Source of the DNA: Molanna angustata
Taxonomy: Eukaryota; Arthropoda; Insecta; Trichoptera; Molannidae
NCBI GenBank assembly: GCA_963576475.1
Contig: OY754979.1
Coordinates: forward strand, 30,025,578-30,089,577
DNA: 64,000 bases
Reading direction: 5' to 3'
This document shows, piece by piece, positions 1 to 11,100 of the stretch (within the stretch, counting starts at the first letter, position 1; every line of letters starts with the position of its first letter). Position numbers and translations under genes: made by a program. The notes below the pieces were generated by a model, which saw nothing but the letters and a program-made list of their open reading frames with translations, did not search any database and had not been told where the DNA came from.

Positions 1-95
1 TCGTCATAAAATTCTTCGATCTCTTCTTCTGTACACGATGAGGTTGGGGCATATACTTGAATAATTTTGATAGAGTATTTTGTATTTAATTTGAT

Positions 96-235
96 TATCA
101 AATATATAACTCTGTCTGAGATATCAAATATATAACTCTGTCTGAGATATCAAATATTTAACTATTATTATCAAATATAATTTAACTATTATTATCAAAT
201 TTATTATCAAATATATAACTCTGTCTGAGAAACAA
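96..235. repeat. 26-bp tandem repeat upstream of RTE LINE
   Basis: Two direct copies of a unit starting atcaaatatataactctg at about 97 and 123, degenerate atcaaat-attatt steps to about 200, and a third good copy ending near 230. It abuts the 5' truncation point of the RTE LINE. Confidence 0.7.
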
Positions 236-1999
236 TAGTCAACCAAATTATCTCCGAAAACGGAGGAACAAAAATTTTGCAAAAGAAATTATCAAATGGC
301 AAAAAACAAATCTTAACTTTGTACAAAGAAGATGGCACCGAGAGCAATAACAAAGACGAAATATTAGATATAGCAAAAAAATTCTATGAATCATTGTACA
401 GCTCACGAGTAAAACCTACACATGATAAAACCATAGAAAATAATCGCAGAATAATTAATGTCGGCTCAGAGGACATTCCTGACATATCTATGGAAGAAAT
501 GAAGCATGCTATTAAACAGATGAAAAACTCAAAAGCCCCTGGTCCTGATAATATTATAATAGAGACCATTAAGTATGGAGGAGATGCACTTCAGAGAGTG
601 GTACTGCAACTTCTAAATAGATGTCTGGAAGAATGTAATATACCAGAGGAATGGAACAATGCGAATATTACATTATTACATAAAAAAGGAAATCAAAAAC
701 GCCTCGAGAACTATAGACCCATCAGCTTATTATCACACCTATATAAACTATTTACAAAAATCCTCACCAGCAGACTTTCAAACAAATTAGATTCATACCA
801 ACCAGTAGAACAGGCAGGATTCAGAAAAGGCTTCGGAACAAATGACCATCTACAAACTCTAAAGAATGTAATCCAGAAATATAATGAGTATAATATCCCC
901 ATAGCATTGGCATTTATAGATTTTGAAAAAGCCTTTGACTCAGTCGAGACATGGGCGGTGATGAAGGGTCTAGATAATTGCAGAATTGACTATAGATATT
1001 CCCAAATTTTGAATAATATTTATGAGAAGGCCACATCCAATATACAACTTCATGAACCATCCAAGAAATTTTACATTAGAAGAGGTGTCCGACAGGGTGA
1101 CACTATTTCTCCCAAACTATTTACATTGGCCCTCGAAGATGTCTTCAAAACTCTGGATTGGTCTAAGAAAGGTATAAATATAAACGGCGAGTATCTCAGC
1201 AATCTACGGTTCGCAGATGATATTGTCATATTTGCCAAGGATGAGGAGGAATTGAAAACTATGCTGACAGAAATAAATTCAGCCTGTGTGAACATTGGAT
1301 TGAAGATGAACATCTCCAAGACCAAAATGATGAGTAACGCAGAAGAGTCCTTCCCCACCATAATAGATGGAGTGCAAATTGAAAGAGTAGACAGATACAT
1401 ATATCTAGGCCATACCGTGATGCTTGCCAAAGAAAATCAAGAGGCAGAAATAGAGAGAATACGTGGCCTTGCCTGGGCAGCTTTTGGAAAATTATCATAC
1501 ATTCTGAAATCCCGTAAATACTCCCATTATTTGAAAAAGAAGCTATTTGATGCATGTATTCTCCCAGTGCTTACTTATGGAATGGAAACATCGGTCCTAA
1601 CAAAAAGAATAATGCACAAGCTGTTAGTGACACAGAGAGCTATGGAGAGAAAGTTGCTGGGTATTTCAATAAGGGACAGAATTCAGAATGTCATGATAAG
1701 ACAAAGAACCAAAGTAGCCGATGTAGCCGAAAGGGTCGCTGGCCTTAAGTGGAGCTGGGCTGGGCATATTGCCAGATGCCAGGATTCACGATGGACCAAA
1801 AAGATCTTAGAATGGCGACCGAGAACAAGCCGAAGAGGTGTTGGCAGACCCCAGGCAAGGTGGTCTGATGACATCAAGAAGTGTGCCGGAGGGAGATGGA
1901 TGCAGTGTGCCCAAGACAGGGAGTTGTGGAGGATCAAAGGGGAGGCCTATGTCCAAGAATGGATGAAAACTGGCTGAAGAAGAAGAAGAAGAAGAAGAC
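230..1999 (+). mobile_element. RTE-clade LINE, 5'-truncated
   Basis: A 1.77-kb retrotransposon copy. The coding frame is already open at about 232, before the first usable start, so the 5' part with the endonuclease is missing. It ends shortly after the stop with a (GAA)n tail (tgaagaagaagaagaagaag), the short tandem-repeat tail usual for RTE elements. The element lies antisense to shot, beyond the last exon in the window. Confidence 0.88.
277..1977 (+). CDS. RTE-type reverse transcriptase (endonuclease domain missing)
   Basis: 566 codons, no internal stop. Reverse transcriptase blocks in order: YRPIS near residue 146, AFIDFEKAFDSV near 212-223, RRGVRQGDTISPKLF near 268-282, FADD at 312-315, then a Y-YLG motif (YIYLGHTV). 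The C-terminal part has the RTE signature WAGHIAR, RWTKKILEW and GRPQARWSDDI, ending QEWMKTG. The polymerase would copy element RNA at a nicked target. The annotated start is not a true initiator, because in-frame coding sequence precedes it. The open frame suggests a fairly recent insertion, but without the endonuclease it is unlikely to move on its own. Confidence 0.9.
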   Translation: MQKKLSNGKKQILTLYKEDGTESNNKDEILDIAKKFYESLYSSRVKPTHDKTIENNRRIINVGSEDIPDISMEEMKHAIKQMKNSKAPGPDNIIIETIKYGGDALQRVVLQLLNRCLEECNIPEEWNNANITLLHKKGNQKRLENYRPISLLSHLYKLFTKILTSRLSNKLDSYQPVEQAGFRKGFGTNDHLQTLKNVIQKYNEYNIPIALAFIDFEKAFDSVETWAVMKGLDNCRIDYRYSQILNNIYEKATSNIQLHEPSKKFYIRRGVRQGDTISPKLFTLALEDVFKTLDWSKKGININGEYLSNLRFADDIVIFAKDEEELKTMLTEINSACVNIGLKMNISKTKMMSNAEESFPTIIDGVQIERVDRYIYLGHTVMLAKENQEAEIERIRGLAWAAFGKLSYILKSRKYSHYLKKKLFDACILPVLTYGMETSVLTKRIMHKLLVTQRAMERKLLGISIRDRIQNVMIRQRTKVADVAERVAGLKWSWAGHIARCQDSRWTKKILEWRPRTSRRGVGRPQARWSDDIKKCAGGRWMQCAQDRELWRIKGEAYVQEWMKTG

Positions 2000-2589
2000 T
2001 ACATAATTAATTTATCAGCGTGATCCATAATATGCTGTACATCTGGCAAAGTTTAGTTTCTTCCATCTGACAACACTAAGAAATCTTACCAATACAAAGA
2101 TAAAAAGGAATTATTTAGTGAAACGGTCTATATTATGAAACATATTTTCGATAAGCGAGTCTTAAAATGCATGTTAAAGTAGTGTTTGCAGTAATTTTTG
2201 TAGTCATATGAACTGAAAGTGTGTATCTCTTTTGTATATGCTTATCAATGCTTATCTATCAATGCTTATTTATTTTGTCATTCGTCAAAGGAAGAAATAT
2301 TTTTTTTAATTCATAATGTTTTGTAAAGTTTTTTTCGTATTATTTTTGATTGATCCAGACCAGATTCCTTGCTATAAAAAAATATCGGCACATCGGAGTT
2401 CTTCGATATAATTGCTATGATTTGGAATGTTCTTACTACTGTTTTTTTAGGATATTGCTTCTCGCATCACTATATATTTGGCCTTTGAATGCGGTTTTAA
2501 GTATTAGTAATACATTCCATTTATTTTCAAAAAATCTCATTTTTCTATGAAAATGGATCTTCTAATGAGAGTTGTTCGTGATAAAAAAA
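2000..2589. other. no gene seen
   Basis: AT-rich sequence after the RTE tail. I found no exon of the shot gene and no recognisable element here. Confidence 0.6.
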
Positions 2590-2935
2590 CTGTTAAAAAA
2601 TATTTTTTAACAGATTTTTAATTATCTCAATAGAGACGAAGTTGGAATATTTAGTGTAGGAGAACCGGGAAATCAAGGCACCTACAGGGCTTACGACCTG
2701 TCATCGGCTGGTTTACGTGATCACTTTATGCGCTTGCGCAACGTTCACCAATTATGCCTTTTAATGTTTTAAAAAAAATATCTTTGACTCCCGACAGGGA
2801 AAAAAATCCAATGTTTGCGCATATGCAATAATAAAAATATTCGATTGTTAAAAAATATCTTTGACTCCCGACAGGGAAAAAAATCCAATGTTTGCGCATA
2901 TGCAATAATGAAAATATTCGATAAAAAAACTCCTT
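2590..2935 (+). mobile_element. MITE-like element, copy 1 (partner at 10580-11040)
   Basis: Begins with a run containing taattatctcaatagag, followed by a GC-richer core (aaccgggaaatcaaggcacc, cgtgatcactttatgcgctt) that reappears nearly identical, inverted, at about 10881-11000. The other end is a 77-bp unit (tctttgactcccgacaggg) present twice in tandem, at 2781 and 2858; the partner has it once. No coding capacity. Class II non-autonomous is likely but the terminal repeats are short. Confidence 0.7.
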
Positions 2936-3296
2936 GATTTTTTTTCTCCTATCCAATCAAGATCGCGTACGTTTTTTGCTAGAACGTCTCATTTGATTTT
3001 CATAATATTTCGAAACAGGTAATCAAACTCAAAATGTAATAAAAAAACAAGCGAGAATCATTAATGCACCCAAAAATGCAAGTTATTTGACAGTCAAGAC
3101 TTCAAGAGATATAATTGCTATTTAAATGATATCGTGTCAGGCACATTGTCATTTTTTCAGTTCATATTCCAATAAGTTGAAATATGAGTTGTAATATTAC
3201 CTGGTGTCAGGCCGGCTTTATAATTATTCAATTTGACGACAGCACCACCATAGTTTATAGATAAATGAAGTTATAGCTTATTAATAATGAACTCAC

Positions 3297-3393
3297 CGTT
3301 CAACGTATAGTGCTGAGGTAGACCACATGTTGTTCCATTTACCCATAACTTTATCGAGAGCTTTCTTCATTGCTGGAGTCTTCAGGGCGATAC
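3297..3393 (-). CDS. shot: shot exon: spectrin repeat, last exon in window
   Basis: 97 nt: [20 protein letters not shown] then [35 protein letters not shown] is a known Shot/MACF1 stretch. Acceptor ccttcag|gtatcg, donor gaacg|gtgagt. No later exon was found in positions 1-3296, so the next one must lie off the left edge. Confidence 0.92.
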
Positions 3394-6300
3394 CTGAAGG
3401 ATAAATCAAAATTAAAGCTAATAGACGAAAAATATACATCAATGTTAAGCTACTAGGTTGTGTGTGTCTATCACTGAACACCCCATAACACATAACTTGT
3501 ACACTTATTTTTTTCATTCGATAATTGACTATCAATGAATGCATTTTTTAAATACAATTTTTTATCGATTTCCCAAAGAATGAGCGCTTTTTGGCACATG
3601 ATATCACAGAGAAGAAATTAACTGACCCGTGGCAAATAAATCAATTTTTGCGTAATATAAAGCATATAAAATGCTAAGGGTCGTCAAATGTTTGAAAAAA
3701 AAATGCACTGATGTAATAAAATAAATTTTAAAATAGCAAAATCATAACGCGTTATTACACAGTAGTGAAGAGTAACAGTAAAGGCATTAAAACGAGACCT
3801 TGAGGGACTCCAGAAAATATAAAATTAATATTCATAACTGCAACCGATTTTATCCACTTCACAAACTTATATGCACCTAAATTATATTTTCCATCACACC
3901 TTTGAATCAGTGGAATATTACGACTTGTCTTATTTTATCTGTCTTATTTTTTTTAATTTAAAACTGTTAATGTTCCCAAATAAAATAAGTCAAATATATA
4001 ACCAATTGAGCCACGAAGGCCGATGTAGATGGGATAAATCAAGTTGAAGGACAAAGACTAGATTCAATCAAGATGATATTACCTCTGAATGTCTCCTGCA
4101 TTTGATCAAGGTCAGGAGCGAGTGCACGCGCATCCGTCTCCCAATCCTTGTGCTCGATGACCCTCTGCTCCAAGGTTGGCAGATCACGAGGGACTCCTCC
4201 AGCCACGCGCTCGTGCAGTGCGCGCTCCAGGGAGTCCAAACGGGACCCAACGCTGGAACTCTGCTCGCTGAATATGCGGGCGGCATTCTTGGACTCCTCT
4301 GTGGAAACAATAGAAAACAATGTCAATAAATCCGCCAGTTGTACAATGTAAAATATATGGGTACAACAAAAGTGTTCAATAAATAAATGTTAATCCTGTT
4401 GATAAAATAGATTCAATGAAAAAAATGTTTATAAAGAAGTATCATTGTAAAACTTGATAGTAAAAGAAATGTGTATCACTGTAAAACTTGTTGATAAAAT
4501 AAGTAATAGTGTAAAATTTGTTTATAAAAAAAGTATAAACGTAATAAATGTTGATAAAAAAGTATCAATGTAAAACTTGATTATAAGCAAAGTATCAGCG
4601 AAAACTTTGATAAAAAAAATATATCAATGTAAAACTTGTTATTAAGTATCAATGTATAACTTGATTATAAACAGAGTATCAACATAAAACTTGTTTATAA
4701 AAAAGTATAAACGAAAAAATTGTTGATAAAAATATATCAATGTAAAACTTGTTATTAAAAAGTATATCGATGTAAAACTTATTATTAAGTATCAATGTAT
4801 AACTTGATTATAAACAGAGTATCAACATAAAACTTGTTAATAAAAAAGTATAAACGAAAAAATTGTTGATAAAAATATATCAATGTAAAACTTGTTATTA
4901 AAAAGTATATCGATGTAAAACTTATTATTAAGTATCAATGTATAACTTGATTATAAACAGAGTATCAACATAAAACTTGTTAATAAAAAAGTATAAACGA
5001 ATAAATTGTTGATAAAAATATATCAATGTAAAACTTGTTATTAAAAAGTATATCGATGTAAAACTTGTTATTAAGTATCAATGTATAACTTGATTATAAA
5101 CAGAGTATCAACATAAAACTTGTTAATAAAAAAGTATAAACGAAAAAATTGTTGATAAAAATATATCAATGTAAAACTTGTTATTAAAAAGTATATCGAT
5201 GTAAAACTTGTTATTAAGTATCAATGTATAACTTGATTATAAACAGAGTATCAACATAAAACTTGTTAATAAAAAAGTATAAACGAAAAAATTGTTGATA
5301 AAAATATATCAATGTAAAACTTGTTATTAAAAAGTATATCGATGTAAAACTTGTTATTAAGTATCAATGTATAACTTGATTATAAACAGAGTATCAACAT
5401 AAAACTTGTTAATAAAAAAGTATAAACGAAAAAATTGTTGATAACAATATATTAATGTAAAACTTGTTATTAAAAAGTATCAATGTGAAACTTAATTATA
5501 AACAAAGTATCAACGTAAAACTTGTATATAAAATTGTATAACGAAAAAATTGTTGATAAAAATATATCAATGTAAAACTTGTTACTAAAAAGTATCAATG
5601 TAAAATTTGATTATAAACAAAGTATCAACGTAAAACTTGTTTATAAAAAAAGTATCAACGAAAAAATTGTTGATAAAAATATATATCAATGTAAAACTTG
5701 TTATTGAAAAGTCTCATCGTAAAACTTGTTGATAAAAAAGTAATAATGTAAAACTTGATTACAAACAAAATATCAACCTAAAATTGTTGATAAATAGTGT
5801 ATACAAAAAAGTATTAATCAAAACTTGTTGAAAAAAGTATCAAAACATTTGACAAACAAGGATCGAGGTAAAATGAAAACATTCATATAAAATATTATAT
5901 AAAAAATAGTAAACAAATTACCACCACTACTACCGGAAGATGAAAAAAAAGATTTCTTTAAGCGTTTCATAATTCACTGAACTCAAAAAATATATCAATC
6001 ACTTCACCAAATAAGTACAGTTGTCATGGCACAACATGGCATACCAATAATTGTTCAAATTGCACTTTATTTTAATTGGATTAGCAAGTCTCAAATGAAT
6101 GTCTAAAACTATGATTGGATTATTTACGGTACGAGTGTAGAAATTATTATTAGACTATTATACGTTCTGAATGTTTGAATTTTGATTGAATTATTGACGT
6201 ATTGAATATTATCTAAATTCTGATTGGATACTGTCTAAAAAAATAACAAGCAAAATTAATTAATCGCTTTTAAGTATTGGAACAAACATAGACTTTCTTG

Positions 6301-8158
6301 CTTGTAAAAATAGACGAAATACTTTAAAAAGATAAATCATCGCATTGTTTTATAATTATTTTAGTGATTAGCATTTTTATTCAATAAATAAACGAGAAAA
6401 AAATCACCAATACTTGAGAAAATTGGAAAAATACGCCATAATATACTATAACTGAAATACGAAAAAAAGAAACGGGTTTTGTCTGTGGATTCCGCGCAAA
6501 ATTGGATTCACAGTTTTTTTCAGTTTTCAAATTAGAAAAACGAATTCAGATTTGCGAACAATTTCACAAACGTTATTGATATTTTCGTTGATATTTAGTT
6601 AACTTTGTGCAACATTTTAAACAAATTTTACCATTTATAATTTCACTTGACATAAATATATCGTTTGTAAGAAACAATAATTATTCATTGCCAAAAGTTA
6701 TCAGAATTAGTGACCGTCTGTCACCTCACCTATATAACATTATCACACACACAATTAATTATTTAATCGAATGTCACATTGTTAAATTAAAATGACATTT
6801 CTGTACAGACACAGTATTCCTAATCAAAGTGCTTTTGGGACAAATTGGAAATAGAATATTTGGCAACATAAAATTGGATAAAAATTATGAGGCATGTAAT
6901 TTGGCCACGTTTGGTACTTCTACTCATAATTTTACACAAACTTTGATATTATCATGTACGAGTGTTTGATTTTTGTATTTTGAAAGAAATGCTGACACTT
7001 TGTGAAAAATATGACTTTCTTTTAGATTTACGAATGTTTAGGGTTGCATATTTTATAATATTTCTAGTCAAATTAATATCTGATGAAAGCCATCTAACAA
7101 TTAAATAGGAAAGCAGATATAAATACGTATCGAAATAGTAATAACACGAAGAAACGGTCGTACTGACAGATAAGTTATCCAATGGCTTCGGCCATAACAT
7201 AAATATATAATTTAAGGGTTCGGCATTAAAAACAAAAAAAAAACAAATGATAACGAAAAGAAGATTTTTGAATTGTCAGCAGAAAAAAATAAATAAAATC
7301 TATGATAAACATTTGTAATCAAGTCTATATTCTATGGTTCTATTTACAAATCGTCACCGTGTACAACTTCAATATTATTGTCGTTAATTCAAAGGCACAC
7401 GACAAAGACCACAACGCGAGAATGACTGAATATTTTGGCGGGAATTGAGCAGCAATAGTTGGCCGCTGTGAGCGTGGGCGCTAAACGATAAAAAGTGTCT
7501 TCCATTGTGCAGTTTAAAGGAGTAGAAATTATGTCAATAAAAACAACGACAAAAAAAAATGAAATTAAACTAAAGAAAACTAAATATAAAACTTGACAGT
7601 TCATTATTGGAAATAAATTGATTCAATAGGTACCTAAAATGGTCGATCTATCAATTCAATGTCGGTCTTTGCTGGATAACTGACTACTGAGGTAAAGGTT
7701 CCAGATTCGATTCTGGGCGGAGACATAGCTAGCAGTATCCAGAATGTGTCAATTTATTATTGGGTGTATGTCAAATAAATATTTGATATAGTACGTGGGT
7801 AGTTGCTCGAGAAGTAATACAAAATGAAAATGTGGAGACTTTGCAGGATTTAAGTGATCCTTGAACACGGAATGTTACGCATCAAGGGCCTCGAGAAGCT
7901 CGTCGTAATGGGAAGCGTAGAGGGTAGAAGATCCAGAGATCAACTCGCGACCCGACGGAGTGAATTTTTTAAGTTTTCTACAGGATCTAATGGATCACCG
8001 TAGCCCTACGATTTGCCCACGACCGTCCTACATGGGGATGGACCGTTAGTATATTAAATGTGGCTGCCATCCTCCATCTTCTAGTCGAAGAGAAAGAAGA
8101 ATTACCATCGAAAAAAATAGGTTTTCCTTCACTACACACTATTAGGGAAAGGTTTATC

Positions 8159-8199
<41 letters not shown>

Positions 8200-11100
8200 G
8201 TCCCCCCCCCTTATAACTTTTGATCCGCTCATAATCTATATAGAAAGATCCTTTTATTTCGTATTTCCTGGCACCTTTTGGTGTGTTGCGACGGCACTGG
8301 TCATATGAAGTCAATGAAATTAATTGGTCAAGTGTCAGGATAGCTACTAACCAGATACGTCACAAATGTTGCAATGCTATACGATTTTGATTGAGATTAA
8401 ATCGATGACGTGAGAATAAAATCTATTTCTGTTTAATCATTTATTTTTAGAGGAATTTGAATGGCATTTGTTCGTGATCAATTCAAGGATGCTCTTTCTT
8501 CATTAATGTCATAAAAATCCACTTTATCGACTATCCAATTTATTTATACGATTGGTACCTACGCACTTATGATCTGGACGATCCCCGGATGAAGGTATTC
8601 CTCTTATAATAACGATTCTGTCTGAAACTTCGATAGTTAAACCATCATCTTCTGAGGTGAGAATTAAAAACTAGCACTAAACTAGCAACAATAAATGAAT
8701 TGCCGTCTCCGATGATGATGGTTTAAAACCACCTAAATCGCTCAACATTACCTACATAGATTTGTATTTGTGAAAACTAGGTATATTGTGATATTGCATA
8801 TGCTAAAGGTTGTATGCTCAAATTCTCATGGAACAGAAAAAGTTTTCTCAAAATATGTATCTTGATATGTGAGTTGTAGAAATTGCTAATAATCGTAGAT
8901 TTGTATATTATATGGAAATCTTTGCTAAGAATACCATCGCCTCTAATTTTCCCGCCTTCTACCGTCGATTTAATTTCCCGCCTAAATGTCAATTTATATA
9001 CGGCATAGATTTTTATTATAATATACTAGATGTACTTAGCAAATTTTGTATGAATCGATGTGGGGCATTTTTCCACGGGATTTTACGTTTTGGTTGGCAG
9101 ACCACACCGTTTTTATATTATAGAGAATAATAGCTAATGTGAATTGTTTTTTTGGATTTATTTGTCGAAAAAAATACTTCGTTTGTTAAGATTTAGAGAA
9201 CAGTTATCTAGGATGTGTTGAAATGTAAGGAAAACTGAAATATGTTGCCGATCAAAACGTCATACGCGCGATATTCCATGACTCACTTTTTGTATGGAGT
9301 ACTACATCTAGTATATTATATGGAAATCTTTGCGGAATCTATGGGTTTATTACATACATTTTCTGTGGAATTTTGGTTATTTTACTATAGATTTAAATAA
9401 TCCTTTTTTTAATTTTTGCTTTACTCTTTCGGAATTTCGAGAAGTTTGAACAATACGACTGTTGTTATTCTATAACCAAGTTTTGTTTCTTAATAAATAA
9501 ACGCCTAGTTATCACTTATAATACCTACGTACGATGATTGAGTGAGAGTTGTTGCTGTTACAGAATTAGATGTGACAATAAGGCATACGATGACATAATG
9601 TTTTCTGCTATGAGGACATATTCATTTGTCCATGATTAGGAGCATAACAGAACCATCCATCCAGAAGCTGTTAGAGAGAAATAGATTTTAAGCTTTGCTA
9701 GTCAAGGGGCAAAATGGCGTAGCATAGTTCGCCTGTTGTTTGTTCGAATGTTGAAAGAAATTGAAGGAATGATATGAAACTCCCACAAAGATTGACATCA
9801 GGTGGACTGTTATGTTTCCTATACTGATTTGAGATTTATGTATGACAATGATTCCATTAATAACAAAGCTTGCACAGACATAATTCATACAAGTGCCATA
9901 TTTTCATAAGGTGTGCGCGAAAGAACTTGATAGATTGTATGTGATCCTTTTTATTCTTATTTTCCTCTCAATTCACTTTGCGTGTTTCAACGAATTCTTC
10001 TTCTTTTTGTGAGAAACCGGTTGTTGTCCTTGCACCCTGCGTAAGTGGCGAGTTTATTGCCGTATGGCAATTTCTTCCAACTAACCAGTGTTTCCAGCCC
10101 AGAGAAGCAATATTAGCGTGAGAAATAAATTTCTCCTCTGCTGGGAATCGAACCCAGGAGCCCGCTCAGAAACCGAACGGCTTACCAACTTTGCCACGGC
10201 GGTCGGCAACTAAAAAAATATGTTAATTTTATTTTCTTTAGTTTGTTAGTGGACAATCCTTGGAGAAATTCCAGTGACAAAGAATAAAATATACAAGTTT
10301 TTAGTCTGTTGGTGGACAATTCTCGGTGAAACTCCACAATGACAAAAAAAAGAACACTTGAGTTTTCATTTGTTGATAGGCAATTTTCATTGGTGAAATT
10401 CTACAATGACAAAGAATACACTCGAGATTTTAGTTTGTTGATGGACAATTCTTGGTGAAACTCCACAATGACAACCACTAGAACACCAAAGTTTTAGTTT
10501 CACTGTTTATTAATTAAAGACCATCACCATAGTGCACTTATTGTCTACTCATAAAATATGTTAAATGCTGATAGTTATCGAATATTTTTATTATTGCATA
10601 TGCGCAAACATTGGATTTTTTCCCTGTCGGGAGTCAAAGATATTTTTTAACAGATTTTTTAATTATCTCAATAGAGGTAATTAGCTTTCATTATTTACAA
10701 AAAAAACTAATTCTCTCAATAGATGGCGTTACAACAAAATAAATAAAAAATAATAAGATTGTTGTTCATAATTTCACCCATAGATGGCTGTAGTAAAAAT
10801 TCCTTATTTTCAAGCGAAAAGAATTTCAGTATTACAATATATAGAACTTTCAAAATTGAATTGATAGGGATCTCATTAAAAAGGCATAATTGGTGAACGT
10901 TGCGCAAGCGCATAAAGTGATCACGTAAACCAGCCGATGACAGGTCGTAAGCCCTGTAGGTGCCTTGATTTCCCGGTTCTCCTACAATAAATATTCCAAC
11001 TTCGTCTCTATTGAGATAATTAAAAAATCAGCTGATAGTTATTTTTAACTTAATTTGAAAACTAGAAAATACTTCTAATGAAAGTCTTATTTTTTGGGCT

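Noticed and set aside
1554..1937. Secondary ORFs inside the RTE coding region
   Set aside because: Other-frame shadows of the reverse transcriptase frame, which has all motifs in order.
3975..4025. tRNA-like string (ccaattgagccacgaaggcc, minus strand)
   Set aside because: Only an A-box half matching the second SINE family, with no B box; too short to annotate.
7987..8308. ORFs on both strands across a (TG)n run
   Set aside because: Held open by the dinucleotide repeat (poly Thr-His or Val-Cys); the flanks are a LINE relic.
10130..10207. Possible tRNA gene (A and B boxes on the minus strand)
   Set aside because: No acceptor-stem pairing, followed by a shared body and tail, and repeated elsewhere: a SINE head. 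The same reasoning applies to 13047-13120 and 56930-57000.
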